Shown: positions 24,250-33,188, numbered from the stretch's first letter. The stretch is 64,000 nucleotides of DNA from Afipia sp. GAS231 (GCF_900103365.1 NZ_LT629703.1:7054501-7118500), one strand, 5' to 3'. Notes: generated by a model not told the origin, from the sequence alone. Numbers and translations are program-made.

Positions 24250-25752
24250 TCAATAGAGGTTGCGGTCCGGCAAATTGCCGTCATGCGCCAGGTCGCTGAA
24301 TCGCGTGAACTGGCCCTCGAACTGGACTTCCACCGTGCCGGTGGGGCCGTGGCGCTGCTTGCCGATGATGATTTCGGCCTTGCCGTGCACCAGCGACATA
24401 TCGAGCTGCCACTTTTCGTATTCGGGGGTCCCGATCCGGGGCTCCTTGTTGGCGAGGTAATATTCCTCGCGATACACGAAGATGACGACGTCGGCGTCCT
24501 GTTCGATCGAGCCGGATTCACGCAGGTCGGCCAGTTGCGGGCGCTTGTCGTCGCGGTTTTCGACCTGACGCGAGAGCTGCGACAGCGCGATGATCGGGAC
24601 GTTCAGCTCCTTCGCCAGCGCCTTGAGGTTGGTGGTGATCTCGGTGACTTCCTGCACGCGGTTGTCGGAACGCTTGCCCGATCCCGACAGCAGCTGGATG
24701 TAGTCGATCACGATCATGTCGAGACCCTTCTGCCGCTTCAGCCGGCGCGCACGCGCGGTCAGCTGGGAGATCGACAGGCCGCCGGTTTCGTCGACATAGA
24801 GCGGCAGCGATTGCAGCTCGATCGAATAGTCGCGGATCTTCTCGAAGTCGGATTCGGTGATGCCGCCGCGGCGGATCATGCTGGAGGCGATGCTGGTCTG
24901 CTCGGCGAGAATACGCGTGGCGAGCTGTTCGGCCGACATTTCGCAGGAGAAGAACCCGACGATGCCGCCGTTGACCGATTTCATGGTGCCGTCGGGCTGC
25001 ACCTCGGCGCGATGCGCCTTGGCGATGTTATAGGCGATATTGGTCGCCAGTGCGGTCTTGCCCATGCCGGGGCGGCCGGCGACTATGATCAAGTCGGATG
25101 CCTGCAGCCCGCCCATCTTGGTGTCGAGGTCGCGCAGGCCGGTGGCGATACCGGACAGGCTGCCGTCGCGCTGGAACGCCTTGGCCGCCATGTCGACGGC
25201 CACCGTGAGCGCCTGCGAAAAGCGCTGGAAGCCGCCGTCATACCGGCCGGATTCCGCCAGTTCATAAAGCTGGCGCTCGGCATCCTCGATCTGCGCACGC
25301 GGCGCAAAATCAACCGGTGCATCGAAGGCGACATTGACCATGTCCTCGCCGATCCGGATCAGGTCGCGGCGCAGCGCCATGTCGTAGATCGTCCGGCCGT
25401 AGTCCTGCGCGTTGATGATCGTGGTCGCCTCGGCCGCGACGCGGGCGAGGTACTGGCCGACCGTCATGCCGCCGATATCGGTATCGGCCGGCAGGAACGT
25501 CTTCAGCGTGACGGGGGTGGCGACCTTGCCCATCCGGATCAGGCTGCCGGCGGTTTCATAAATGGTCTGATGCAGCGGCTCGAAGAAATGCTTCGGCTCC
25601 AGGAAGTCCGAAACCCGGTAGAACGCGTCGTTATTGACCAGGATGGCGCCCAGCAGGCTCTGTTCCGCTTCGATATTGTGCGGTGCGCTCCGATAGGCCG
25701 GAGTTCCCGCGTCGGGAGCAAGCTTGAGGACGTTCGAATCAGTCATGGCCAT
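24250..25752 (-). CDS. dnaB: Replicative DNA helicase DnaB
   Basis: A 500-residue hexameric helicase that unwinds DNA ahead of the replisome. The N-terminal domain (residues 25-125, PHNIEAEQSLLGAILVNND) binds primase; the RecA-like domain has Walker A GRPGMGKT at 226-233, Walker B MIVIDYIQLL and the DnaB motif LSQLSRQVENRDDKRPQLAD. The start is MAMTD at 25752 or the ATG two codons later; neither has a strong ribosome-binding site. alr follows closely. A 28-base inverted repeat lies 107 bases upstream. Confidence 0.97.
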   Translation of the reverse strand: MAMTDSNVLKLAPDAGTPAYRSAPHNIEAEQSLLGAILVNNDAFYRVSDFLEPKHFFEPLHQTIYETAGSLIRMGKVATPVTLKTFLPADTDIGGMTVGQYLARVAAEATTIINAQDYGRTIYDMALRRDLIRIGEDMVNVAFDAPVDFAPRAQIEDAERQLYELAESGRYDGGFQRFSQALTVAVDMAAKAFQRDGSLSGIATGLRDLDTKMGGLQASDLIIVAGRPGMGKTALATNIAYNIAKAHRAEVQPDGTMKSVNGGIVGFFSCEMSAEQLATRILAEQTSIASSMIRRGGITESDFEKIRDYSIELQSLPLYVDETGGLSISQLTARARRLKRQKGLDMIVIDYIQLLSGSGKRSDNRVQEVTEITTNLKALAKELNVPIIALSQLSRQVENRDDKRPQLADLRESGSIEQDADVVIFVYREEYYLANKEPRIGTPEYEKWQLDMSLVHGKAEIIIGKQRHGPTGTVEVQFEGQFTRFSDLAHDGNLPDRNLY

Positions 25753-26069
25753 AGTGTGTGATGTTCTTCGGATTTTTGGCTTTTGTCAGGATTCTCGTAC
25801 GGGGCGGCGATAAGGCGCTCCCTCTGTGCAATCCGAAAGTCCGAGTAGGCCTTATGCCCGATTCACACAATGCGATTTGTGAATCGCGACCGCGCTTGCG
25901 CATTCCGCTTGACGGGGATTGGCCGGAACCAGCCGGCGTCGGGAGTCGCAGCCGAAGCGCATTCGATAAAATGCCATATAAAATCTTGGGGGCGCCTGAA
26001 CCTAATCGCCACAAGGATGGACTTAATCCAAGGGCGCAGGTGTGTCCGGGCCGCGATCTTAAGCGTTGA
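25753..26069. other. dnaB upstream region with a 28-base inverted repeat
   Basis: CGATTCACA at 25859-25867 and TGTGAATCG at 25878-25886 are perfect 9-base arms around a 10-base spacer. No protein gene is visible in this gap. The repeat could be an operator or an RNA hairpin in the dnaB leader. Confidence 0.55.
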
Positions 26070-26189
26070 TCAAATCAGAATGAGATAGATCAAGGCGATC
26101 AGGGCAGCAGCTACGCCAGTTGCGATCAAGGCGTAGTCGGTCCTGAGGTCGGCTTTCGGATCGACCGATGGGTAGGTTTTCTCGGGCAT
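26070..26189 (-). CDS. Small single-pass membrane protein (39 aa)
   Basis: The frame reads MPEKTYPSVDPKADLRTDY followed by a hydrophobic segment (ALIATGVAAALIALIYLILI) to the stop. A polar N-terminus with a C-terminal helix is the layout of small tail-anchored proteins. The ribosome-binding site is poor, so support rests on composition only. It stands alone between dnaB and a hypothetical gene. Confidence 0.42.
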   Translation of the reverse strand: MPEKTYPSVDPKADLRTDYALIATGVAAALIALIYLILI

Positions 26190-26355
26190 GCCGGGAGGTC
26201 TACGCCAGACCGCCAGGGGGCTCTGTGAACTGGATCACATCAGTCCGTATTTCTTCGGGGCACGGTGGTGCACCAGGGAACCGGGCGGAAATCGGGAACG
26301 GACCGGCGGTTGTTGGGTTGGTAACGGCGACGGACTTGGACGGTCAGGAGACACC

Positions 26356-26562
26356 ATGGGTCAGGCACTCCAAACGTGGCGGTCGGGAAGCGAACAGCGC
26401 GCATGGCTGTCGTTGCTGATCGATACCTTTGAGGAGGTGTCGCGCCCTGAACTGCGGACTGTTCCCTGCGACAGCCATGTGCTTGCCGCCCTGCGCGCGC
26501 AGCTTGCTTGTCCGGCAGGTGTCTACGGGCCGTACGGCTCGCCCTACGGCCTGCGGCACTGA
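26356..26562 (+). CDS. Hypothetical protein (68 aa)
   Basis: A short frame starting MGQALQTWRSGSEQRAWLS with GGAG nine bases... upstream in CAGGAGACACC. The middle part (LLIDTFEEVSRPELRTVPC) looks helical; the end (GPYGSPYGLRH) is Gly/Tyr-rich. It is convergent with cfa, 19 bases from that gene's stop. I do not recognise a family, and it may not be real. Confidence 0.35.
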   Translation: MGQALQTWRSGSEQRAWLSLLIDTFEEVSRPELRTVPCDSHVLAALRAQLACPAGVYGPYGSPYGLRH

Positions 26563-26581
26563 AACATCCGCCTTTATCAAC

Positions 26582-27832
26582 TCATTCGCCTGCCAATTGC
26601 AGCCGTGGTTGCTTGCGGCTCTCGATTCCGCGCAGCTTGGCTTCTTCACGCGCGATGTAGTCGCGGGTGATCGGCACAACGCCCTGGCGCTTGGTGAGCT
26701 GGATCTGGAAATTCATCAGATTTTGCTTGCGGAACGACATTTCCGAACCCGCCAGATAAAACTCCCACATGCGCGCAAAGCGCTCGTCGTATAGCCGCAC
26801 GGCCTCTTCCCGCCGCGCCATGAAGCGTTCGCGCCAGGCCTTCAGCGTTTCCGCATAATGCAGCCTGAGGATCTCGATGTCGCATACCAGCAGGCCGGCG
26901 CGCTCGATCGCGGGAAGGACCTCGGAGACGGCGGGAATATAACCGCCCGGAAAAATATACTTGGTGATCCAGGGGCTGGTCACGTCGGGGCCGGTCGAGC
27001 GGCCGATCGAATGCAGCACCATCACGCCGTCGTCGCTGAGAAGCTCGGCGCATCGCCGAAAGAATTTTTCGTAGAAACCGACGCCGACATGCTCGAACAT
27101 GCCCACTGACACGATCCGGTCGAATTGGCCAGGAATATCGCGGTAGTCGCTGAGGAGAAATCGAGCCGATCCAGTCAGGCGCTTCTCCTCGGCGCGGGCA
27201 TTCGCAGCCTGCAACTGTTCGGTCGAGAGCGTGATGCCGGTAACGTCGGCGCCGGTCATTTCGGCGAGATAGAGGCCCAGGCCGCCCCAGCCGGAGCCGA
27301 TATCGAGGACGCGGTTGCCGGGCCCCATCAGCAGCTTGGCGGCAAGGTGGCGCTTCTTGGCGAGTTGGGCATCGTCGAGCGTGGTATCCGGCGCATCAAA
27401 ATAGGCGCAGCTATATTGCCGGTCGGCGTCGAGAAAGAGCGAATAGAGCCGCCCGTCCAGATCATAATGATGAGCGACATTGTCTCGCGCGCGGCCGCGC
27501 CAGTTGAATTGCCCGATATGCCGGCCGAAATAGCGCAGCCACCACTGTAGCCCGGCCCAGCGCGGCACCATGTCGGGCTGATCGAGCAGGATTTCGAGCG
27601 CATCCGCGATCGAGCCGTTCTCGACCACAAACGTGCCGTCCATATAGGCTTCGCCGAGCGCCAGTTCCGGATTGAGCAGGATCCGGCGCTGGGTCCGTTC
27701 GCTCAGGAACCTGGCCTCGACCGGCCGGCCGGTGCCGTCGCCGCAGGTAAAGCGGGCCCCGCTCGCGGCCGTGAACGTCATCGAGCCGCGGCGAATGAAC
27801 TGACCCAGGAAATAACGCAACAAACGATCCAT
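26582..27832 (-). CDS. cfa: Cyclopropane-fatty-acyl-phospholipid synthase
   Basis: A 416-residue SAM-dependent enzyme that methylenates unsaturated acyl chains of membrane phospholipids. The N-terminal lipid-binding domain includes LALGEAYMDGTFVVENGS. The SAM site is VLDIGSGWGGLGLYLAE, followed by GITLSTEQL and VSVGMFEHVG, the classical active-site segment, and SIGRSTGPDVTSPWITKYIF. The start at 27832 (MDRLLRYFLGQF) is chosen by family similarity; there is no strong ribosome-binding site and an ATG at 27859 is possible. Confidence 0.93.
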   Translation of the reverse strand: MDRLLRYFLGQFIRRGSMTFTAASGARFTCGDGTGRPVEARFLSERTQRRILLNPELALGEAYMDGTFVVENGSIADALEILLDQPDMVPRWAGLQWWLRYFGRHIGQFNWRGRARDNVAHHYDLDGRLYSLFLDADRQYSCAYFDAPDTTLDDAQLAKKRHLAAKLLMGPGNRVLDIGSGWGGLGLYLAEMTGADVTGITLSTEQLQAANARAEEKRLTGSARFLLSDYRDIPGQFDRIVSVGMFEHVGVGFYEKFFRRCAELLSDDGVMVLHSIGRSTGPDVTSPWITKYIFPGGYIPAVSEVLPAIERAGLLVCDIEILRLHYAETLKAWRERFMARREEAVRLYDERFARMWEFYLAGSEMSFRKQNLMNFQIQLTKRQGVVPITRDYIAREEAKLRGIESRKQPRLQLAGE

Positions 27833-28090
27833 GGAAGCACCAATGGAACGACCTGTCATTACACCTGACGCACTGTGGAAAGTATGGTTCCAATGTACAT
27901 CAACAAGATCATAATTGTGATTATTTTGGTGGGTTAGTGCATTGTCCTCAAAGCAGATATTCCCAATTCGCGCGATCACGCATATGCGTCATAAGTGCGC
28001 TTCCATTCGCGCGATAATCGGCTAAAAGGTGACCGCCGCCGGCCGCGCTGTGTGACGCTGGCCGCGATTCCAATTCTGGAGAAGCAGGGA

Positions 28091-29224
28091 ATGTTGAGCC
28101 GAGCGCTCAGTTTAGCGACGGTGACGCTTCTGATCGGCTGTTTTGCGGCGGGATCTGCGCACGCACAGGCGACCAACCTCGAAGCCGGCAAGAGCCCCTC
28201 CCAGATTTTCGCCGGTACCTGCAATGCCTGCCACAAGAGCCCGCGCGGCCTCCTGAAGTCGGTGCCGGCGTCGTCGCTGCCGGGGTTCCTGCGCCAGCAT
28301 TATACGACCTCCAGCGACATGGCCTCGGTGTTGGCTTCCTTCCTGGTTTCGAATGGCGCCACCGATACCCGCTACCAGGCCAAGGATGCCCCGAAGCAGG
28401 ATCCGTCCAAGAAGCCGGACGGCAGGCAGGAAGCGAAGCAGGACGGAAGGCCCGAAACCAAGCCGGAGCAACTCGACCGCTTTGGCCGCAGGCTGCATCC
28501 ATCCGCGCCGGCGCAAGAGGCCTCGAAACCTGGTGCCGCAAAACCTGACGCTGATGGACTGGCGCCGCAAGGCGAGGGCGGAAGACCCGGCCGCGACGCC
28601 AAGCGACTGGCGCGTCCGGGACAGACACCCGAAGGGGCCAAGCCCGAGGATGGTCAGACACCGGCGCAGGCAGCGAGCGACGGCAAGTCGGGCGGCAAGC
28701 AGAGGCTGGGCAAGCGCGGCAGGCCCGGCGCCGAAGAGCCGAAGACGGACGAGGCCAAAGGCAACGCCGCCAAGGACGATGCCGGCAAGACCGAGACCGC
28801 CAAAACCGAGTCTGGCAAGACTGAAACCGGCAAGACTGAAACCGGCAAGACTGAAACCGGCAAGGCTGAAACCGGCAGCGATGCAGGCAAGGGCGAGGAC
28901 AAGCCCGATTCAGGCAAAGAGGCAGCCAAACCTGCCAGTGAAGGCAAGTCCGAGACGGCCAAATCTGAAACCGCGAAGATCGACGCATCAAAGGAAAGCG
29001 GCGGTGAGCCGAAGTCGCTGCGGCCTGATCCGGTTCCGGCGGTCACACCTGCGCCCGCGGGAGGATCCTCGACCACTGCCGGCGGCACGCCTGAGCCTGC
29101 GGTGAGTCCGTCTGCGCCAGCCCCGGCCGCAGTCCCACCGCCTGCACCTGTGGCCGTGACGGCGTCAGCTCCGCCCCCGCCGGCAGCCCCCGCGGGTCCG
29201 CCCGCGCCGCCGATCTCCCAATAA
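28091..29224 (+). CDS. Secreted cytochrome c-like protein with long low-complexity tail
   Basis: A 377-residue exported protein. The signal peptide ends at AHA-QA near residue 25. A single heme-binding motif CNACH (44-48) sits in a short domain of about 75 residues (SQIFAGTCNACHKSPRGLLK, then YTTSSDMASVLASFLVS), which resembles half of a small class I cytochrome. The remaining 280 residues are Lys/Glu/Thr/Ala/Pro-rich and probably disordered, with a GKTET pentapeptide repeat around 240-262 and a Pro-Ala tail like those that cross the peptidoglycan. Redox partner unknown. GGAG and AGGG precede the ATG at 28091. Confidence 0.8.
   Translation: MLSRALSLATVTLLIGCFAAGSAHAQATNLEAGKSPSQIFAGTCNACHKSPRGLLKSVPASSLPGFLRQHYTTSSDMASVLASFLVSNGATDTRYQAKDAPKQDPSKKPDGRQEAKQDGRPETKPEQLDRFGRRLHPSAPAQEASKPGAAKPDADGLAPQGEGGRPGRDAKRLARPGQTPEGAKPEDGQTPAQAASDGKSGGKQRLGKRGRPGAEEPKTDEAKGNAAKDDAGKTETAKTESGKTETGKTETGKTETGKAETGSDAGKGEDKPDSGKEAAKPASEGKSETAKSETAKIDASKESGGEPKSLRPDPVPAVTPAPAGGSSTTAGGTPEPAVSPSAPAPAAVPPPAPVAVTASAPPPPAAPAGPPAPPISQ
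28814..28873 (+). repeat. Coding minisatellite: 15-base unit, four copies
   Basis: Three identical units GGCAAGACTGAAACC (28814-28858) and a fourth with one change (GGCAAGGCTGAAACC, 28859-28873) encode GKTET. More decayed units flank it. Identical codon use between copies points to recent expansion and to likely length variation between strains. Confidence 0.85.
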
Positions 29225-29268
29225 ATTTCGTGACGGGGCCGACGGTCGTCGGCTTCGCTTGACTGCGA

Positions 29269-29312
29269 CTAGAGTGATACTCTAGTAAGATGCTGAGTAG
29301 AGTATTGCTCTA
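29269..29312. promoter_or_regulatory. Two predicted TetR operators, TAGAG-N5-CTCTA
   Basis: CTAGAGT-N3-ACTCTAG is a perfect 17-bp inverted repeat at 29269-29285. TAGAG-N5-CTCTA recurs at 29298-29312, 28 bp further on. Both lie within 90 bases upstream of the TetR gene at 29354, as expected for autorepression. Confidence 0.68.
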
Positions 29313-29353
29313 GCTGATAGCGATGATCCGGTGCGGATTCAGGGACGGATGCG

Positions 29354-29956
29354 GTGACCACGGCGCGCGAGGATTTGCTGGCGGCGGGATTGGCGGTGTT
29401 CGACCGCGACGGCTTTGAGGGCGCGACGGTTGCCGCGATCCGAACCCGTGCGCGGGCTTCCAACGGCAGCTTCTTTCACTTCTTCGGATCGAAGAAGGAA
29501 TTGGCCGGCACCCTGTTTCTGGAAATCCTCGGCCGCTATCACGCCTCCGTCCTTGCGGCGATCGGCGAAACCTGCGGCGCGCAGGAGGGGGTGCGGCGGC
29601 TGATCCATGCGCATCTCGACTGGGTCGTGAACAACAGGCGGGAAGCGCGGTATCTATTTGAGATTTCCCGCAGCGAATGGACCGAAGAGGTCCGCGGTGC
29701 GCAACGTGAGCAGAATTCGCGGCTGGCGGAAGCCGTCGAGCGATGGCGGGCGCCGCTGCTTGCGCGCGGCGAATTGCTGCCGATGACGGCAACGCTGTTC
29801 TTCAGCCAGATCATCGGGCCGGCGCAGATTTTCTGCCGCGCGTGGCTGTCGGGCCGCGACCGCGCCGATCCAAGAGACCAGATCGACACCCTGATCGCCT
29901 GCGCCATCCGTGCGGTGGTCGTGCCGGATGCAGGCAACGAGCCGGGAGAAAAATAA
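29354..29956 (+). CDS. TetR-family transcriptional regulator
   Basis: A 200-residue regulator starting at GTG (AGGGACGG eight bases upstream). The helix-turn-helix is LAVFDRDGFEGATVAAI, then ARASNGSFFHFFGSKKELAG. The C-terminal ligand domain resembles the TetR_C_33-type group but its ligand cannot be told. The stop TAA shares a base with the ATG of the thioesterase gene (TAATG), so the two are translationally coupled. It probably represses this two-gene operon through the paired operators upstream. Confidence 0.88.
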   Translation: MTTAREDLLAAGLAVFDRDGFEGATVAAIRTRARASNGSFFHFFGSKKELAGTLFLEILGRYHASVLAAIGETCGAQEGVRRLIHAHLDWVVNNRREARYLFEISRSEWTEEVRGAQREQNSRLAEAVERWRAPLLARGELLPMTATLFFSQIIGPAQIFCRAWLSGRDRADPRDQIDTLIACAIRAVVVPDAGNEPGEK

Positions 29957-30414
29957 TGACGTCAACGACCGACCCTGATTTCACTCCGATCGAAACCCGC
30001 ATTCGCGACAATGTCGGCCGGCAGGGCTTTATGCGCCATATCGGCGCGGAACTGTCCGAATTGACGCGCGGCTCGTGCACGCTCGAGGTCGACCGCCGGC
30101 CGGAGCTGTTGCAGCAACACGGGCTGTTCCACGGCGGCGTCACCGCTTTCCTGGTCGACAATGCCACGACGATCGCGGCGGCGACGTCGCGCGGGCAGTC
30201 GGCGCTGACGGCGGAATTCAAATTGAATCTGTTGTCGCCGGCGGCCGGCGAACGCCTGATCTGCCGGGCGCGCGTGATCAAGCCGGGGCGTCAGGTCGCC
30301 GTCGTCGCGGCCGACGTGTTCTGCATCACTGATGGCGTCGAGAAACACACCGCGACCGCACTGGCGTCGATCGCGATGCTCGACGAGAAGGCGGCCGCCA
30401 GGATCGCAGGCTGA
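29956..30414 (+). CDS. PaaI-type hotdog thioesterase
   Basis: A 152-residue hotdog-fold protein with the PaaI signature HGLFHGGVTAFLVDNATTIAA and the sheet segments TAEFKLNLLSPA and ICRARVIKPGRQVAVVAADV. Such enzymes hydrolyse acyl- or aryl-CoA thioesters and act as tetramers. The substrate is unknown; coupling to a TetR regulator suggests that an acyl-CoA or a related ligand induces it. The ATG overlaps the stop of the regulator. Confidence 0.87.
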   Translation: MTSTTDPDFTPIETRIRDNVGRQGFMRHIGAELSELTRGSCTLEVDRRPELLQQHGLFHGGVTAFLVDNATTIAAATSRGQSALTAEFKLNLLSPAAGERLICRARVIKPGRQVAVVAADVFCITDGVEKHTATALASIAMLDEKAAARIAG

Positions 30415-30420
30415 AAAATT

Positions 30421-30449
30421 TCAAGCCCGGCCTGAGGGGCCGGGCTTGA
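30421..30449 (-). terminator. Terminator of the rpsF-rplI operon
   Basis: A 12-base-pair stem (TCAAGCCCGGCC with GGCCGGGCTTGA, loop of five). On the reverse strand it is followed by AATTTTTC, which gives the U-run after rplI. The thioesterase gene is convergent and may use the same hairpin. Confidence 0.88.
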
Positions 30450-30483
30450 GGGTCGTCACGAAGCGTTACAGCATAGAATGCTT

Positions 30484-31077
30484 TTACTCGGTCTCGGCCG
30501 CCGGTGCCGCATCGTCGTGCTGGGCTTCCGGATCGAAGAACTCGCCGGCGGCGGCGAGCGCCTCGGCGGCGGCGTCCTGGTCTTCCTGGCGGGTCGAGAT
30601 GTCTTCGCCGCGGTTGATGCGCTCGGCTTCATCGGCGCTGCGCGCCACGGTGACGCTGACGCTGACCTCGACTTCGGGATGCACGGCGATCGAGATCGTG
30701 TGCTTGCCGATGGTCTTGACCGGCGCGTCGAGCAGCACCTGGCTGCGGCTGATGGTGACGCCATCGGCCTCGAACGAGGCGATGATGTCGCGCACGCTGA
30801 CCGAACCGAACAACTGGCCGGTTTCGGAGGCCTGACGCAGCACGACGACGTTGCGGCCGTTGATCTTCTCCGCGACCTTGGTCGCTTCGCCCTTGGCCTT
30901 GATGTTGTTGGCCTCGAGTTCGGCCTTCATGCCGTCGAACTTGGAGCGGTTGTCGGCGGTGGCGCGCAGCGCCTTGCCGCGCTTGAGCAGAAAGTTACGG
31001 GCAAACCCGTCCTTGACGCGGACGACTTCGCCCATCTGGCCGAGCTTGGCGACGCGTTCCAGCAAAATGACTTCCAT
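30484..31077 (-). CDS. rplI: 50S ribosomal protein L9
   Basis: A 197-residue ribosomal protein, last gene of the rpsF operon. The N-terminal rRNA-binding domain ([39 protein letters not shown]) is classical, followed by the long connecting helix and the C-terminal domain ([20 protein letters not shown]). A tail of some 45 residues rich in Glu, Asp and Ala extends the protein beyond the usual 150, as in other Bradyrhizobiaceae. AAGGAG precedes the ATG. Confidence 0.97.
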   Translation of the reverse strand: MEVILLERVAKLGQMGEVVRVKDGFARNFLLKRGKALRATADNRSKFDGMKAELEANNIKAKGEATKVAEKINGRNVVVLRQASETGQLFGSVSVRDIIASFEADGVTISRSQVLLDAPVKTIGKHTISIAVHPEVEVSVSVTVARSADEAERINRGEDISTRQEDQDAAAEALAAAGEFFDPEAQHDDAAPAAETE

Positions 31078-31130
31078 TTTCGTTCTCCTTTGATGTGATC
31101 GATGTTTGGTTTCAGTGGATGGTGGAATTC

Positions 31131-32105
31131 TCAGGAAGCGGGCAAGGGTGGTGGCTGCTTGCTGCGCAGATAGCGTTCACGAAATCCGAACACGGCGTCG
31201 GCAAGGCCGAGTGCAACCATCGCCAGCACCGGCCAGCCGAACACCACGACGATGGCGTAGGTGCAGGACAGCCAGATCGCGCGGCTCTTCAGCGCCAGCG
31301 TCAGCGTGTGCAGGACGGCAAAACCGGTAAAGGCGTAGGCCATCATCAGTGCCGTGGTCGCGATCTGCGCAAACAGGGCGGCAAGTCCGCCGATGAAACA
31401 GAAAGCCAGCGCGACCGACAGCACCACCAGCGTCATCGGCGGCAGTTGGGCGGTTCGAAGATCCGGCCAGGGCCGGTGCAGCCGGCCTGAGGTCGCCGCG
31501 ATCTTGCCGGCAAGCCAGAGGTTGAGAGATAGCGTCATCATCGAGACGATCGCCGCCGCCGGCGGCGCGATGAGAGCGATCGCTGCCACCCAACGTTCGA
31601 CATCGCCCGAAGAGGCGGCATCGCGGGGGCCGAGAATCCGCAACAGCCCGCGGCGCAGTGTGCCGGTGATGGCTTCCGCATCGGTGCCGAGTGTCAGCAA
31701 CGCCGCCATGGTCGTCAGCGCGGCAAAGGCTGCGATCCAGAGCAGGATGCGGCCAACCGGATACCATTCGAGCGCGGGGGCAGCCGGCGCGGCGCCGATC
31801 GCGGGCGCGGCGTTGGCGATCGGCCGGCCGAGCAGCGCGAGATGGCCGAGCCACCAGGCCGGCAGTGCGACGGTGAGGGCAAAGGCTGCGCAGTAGGGCA
31901 GGCCGAACATCGCGCCGAGACCGGAGGCGGCGGCAATGCCGCCGAGCGTGGCCGCGAGCGGTCCCCATCCGAGCGCCGTCACCATCAGCGGCAGCGGCGA
32001 CAGATAGAACAGCACGAGCGAGATCAGTGCGCCCGAAATGATCGAGGCGAACATCAGCGCCGACGCAGAGCCGGCCGCAAGCGCAATGAGGATAACTGCG
32101 ATCAT
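31131..32105 (-). CDS. DUF2232 multi-pass membrane protein
   Basis: A 324-residue membrane protein with about eight hydrophobic segments ([19 protein letters not shown] at the start, then [20 protein letters not shown], and [20 protein letters not shown] near the end). DUF2232 members sit between rpsR and rplI in alphaproteobacteria, exactly as here, but their role is unknown. The start at 32105 is inferred from the first membrane helix; GGAG lies upstream but 11 bases away. A longer frame reaches into the intergenic region and is rejected. Confidence 0.85.
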   Translation of the reverse strand: MIAVILIALAAGSASALMFASIISGALISLVLFYLSPLPLMVTALGWGPLAATLGGIAAASGLGAMFGLPYCAAFALTVALPAWWLGHLALLGRPIANAAPAIGAAPAAPALEWYPVGRILLWIAAFAALTTMAALLTLGTDAEAITGTLRRGLLRILGPRDAASSGDVERWVAAIALIAPPAAAIVSMMTLSLNLWLAGKIAATSGRLHRPWPDLRTAQLPPMTLVVLSVALAFCFIGGLAALFAQIATTALMMAYAFTGFAVLHTLTLALKSRAIWLSCTYAIVVVFGWPVLAMVALGLADAVFGFRERYLRSKQPPPLPAS

Positions 32106-32226
32106 CAGCTGTCCCGCTCCTTTCGAGCGGTTAGAGGTCGTTCGACCCCAACCATCGGCGACCGGACGACCCGGAAGCCTCTTGAAGAATGCGGTCCGCG
32201 GCGTAAGCGCCGCGGACCAAAGTAGT

Positions 32227-32466
32227 TTAGCGAATAACGTAGGGCAGCAGGCCGAGGAACCGCGAGCGCTTGATGGCGCGGGCGAGTTCACGCTGCTTCT
32301 TGGCGGAGACGGCGGTGATGCGGCTCGGCACGATCTTGCCGCGCTCGGAGACGTAACGCATCAGCAGCTTGGAATCCTTGTAGTCGATCTTCGGCGCATT
32401 CGGACCCGTGAACGGGCAGGTCTTGCGGCGACGGAAAAACGGACGGCGTGCACCAGCTTCAGCCAT
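32227..32466 (-). CDS. rpsR: 30S ribosomal protein S18
   Basis: A 79-residue protein of normal length with the S18 signature ([39 protein letters not shown]). It pairs with S6 on the 30S platform. It lies 5 bases after rpsF in the same operon. The Cys in KTCPF is the single conserved cysteine of non-zinc-ribbon S18 forms. Confidence 0.97.
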   Translation of the reverse strand: MAEAGARRPFFRRRKTCPFTGPNAPKIDYKDSKLLMRYVSERGKIVPSRITAVSAKKQRELARAIKRSRFLGLLPYVIR

Positions 32467-32471
32467 GATTC

Positions 32472-32969
32472 TTACTCCTCAACCGCTGCGGTGGTTGCTT
32501 CGTCGTCACGCGGCCGACGCGGGCCACGGTCGCCGCGGAAGCCGCCACCTTCGCCACCCCGGAAACCGCCTTCGCGATCGCCACGGAAGCCGCCTTCACG
32601 GTCGCCGCGGAAGCCGCCGCCACGATCGTCACGTTCGCGATCGCGATCGGCCTTGCGCATCATCGCCGAGGGACCTTCCTCGTGCTCTTCGACGCGGACG
32701 GTGAGATAACGGATCACGTCTTCGCTGATCCGCTCCTGCCGCTCGATCTCGGTGACCGCGGAAGAGGGAGCATCGATGTTCATCAGAACGAAATGCGCCT
32801 TGCGATTCTTGTTCATGCGATAGGTGAGCGAACGCACGCCCCAGTTTTCCATCTTCACGACCTTGCCGCCGAGACCTTCGACGATGCCGGTCATCTGGGT
32901 GGTCAGTTCTTCGACCTGCTGGGTGCTCGCATCCTGACGCGCGAGAAAAACATGCTCATAAAGAGGCAT
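32472..32969 (-). CDS. rpsF: 30S ribosomal protein S6 with Arg/Gly-rich tail
   Basis: A 165-residue protein. The first 100 residues are classical S6 ([40 protein letters not shown]). The last 55 residues are a charged tail with repeated GGFRGDRE units, unlike the Glu tail that RimK adds in enterics. The tail is encoded, not added later, and could bind RNA. GGAAAGG precedes the ATG at 32969; the frame extends further upstream but homology starts here. It is the first gene of the rpsF-rpsR-DUF2232-rplI operon. Confidence 0.96.
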   Translation of the reverse strand: MPLYEHVFLARQDASTQQVEELTTQMTGIVEGLGGKVVKMENWGVRSLTYRMNKNRKAHFVLMNIDAPSSAVTEIERQERISEDVIRYLTVRVEEHEEGPSAMMRKADRDRERDDRGGGFRGDREGGFRGDREGGFRGGEGGGFRGDRGPRRPRDDEATTAAVEE

Positions 32970-33160
32970 GGGTGTCCTTTCCTGTGTTAGCGCGGTTCCA
33001 GGCGGCAAGCCCTTCGAGACCTCCGGAAAGGACTCGATAATGCTCAGAAGGCGGAAGCACGGGACGACGGGCCGACTGGCCCTGCCACATCAACATCGCC
33101 GAAAGGTGAGATTGCTGAGACCGTCCGTTCAGCTCCCGGCCGGGATCCACGGATGCGCGG

Positions 33161-33188
33161 GTTATAAGGATTTTGGGCTCGCTGGCAA
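33161..33188 (-). promoter_or_regulatory. Predicted rpsF operon promoter
   Basis: On the reverse strand TTGCCA (33188-33183) and TATAAC (33166-33161) are 16 bases apart and preceded by C, giving the CTTGNC form common in alphaproteobacteria. Transcription would start near 33153, leaving a long 5' leader before rpsF. Confidence 0.55.

Noticed and set aside
23953..25761. A 602-codon plus-strand frame opposite dnaB
   Set aside because: DnaB motifs are complete on the reverse strand; the plus frame has no recognisable domain and no ribosome-binding site.
28814..28873. Tandem 15-base repeats considered as a CRISPR-like array
   Set aside because: Units are directly adjacent without spacers and encode GKTET in frame in an exported protein; no cas genes are nearby.
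28654..29088. Reverse-strand frame rich in SVLPV repeats
   Set aside because: It is the mirror of the GKTET minisatellite; it lacks a start context, and the plus-strand gene has signal peptide and heme motif.
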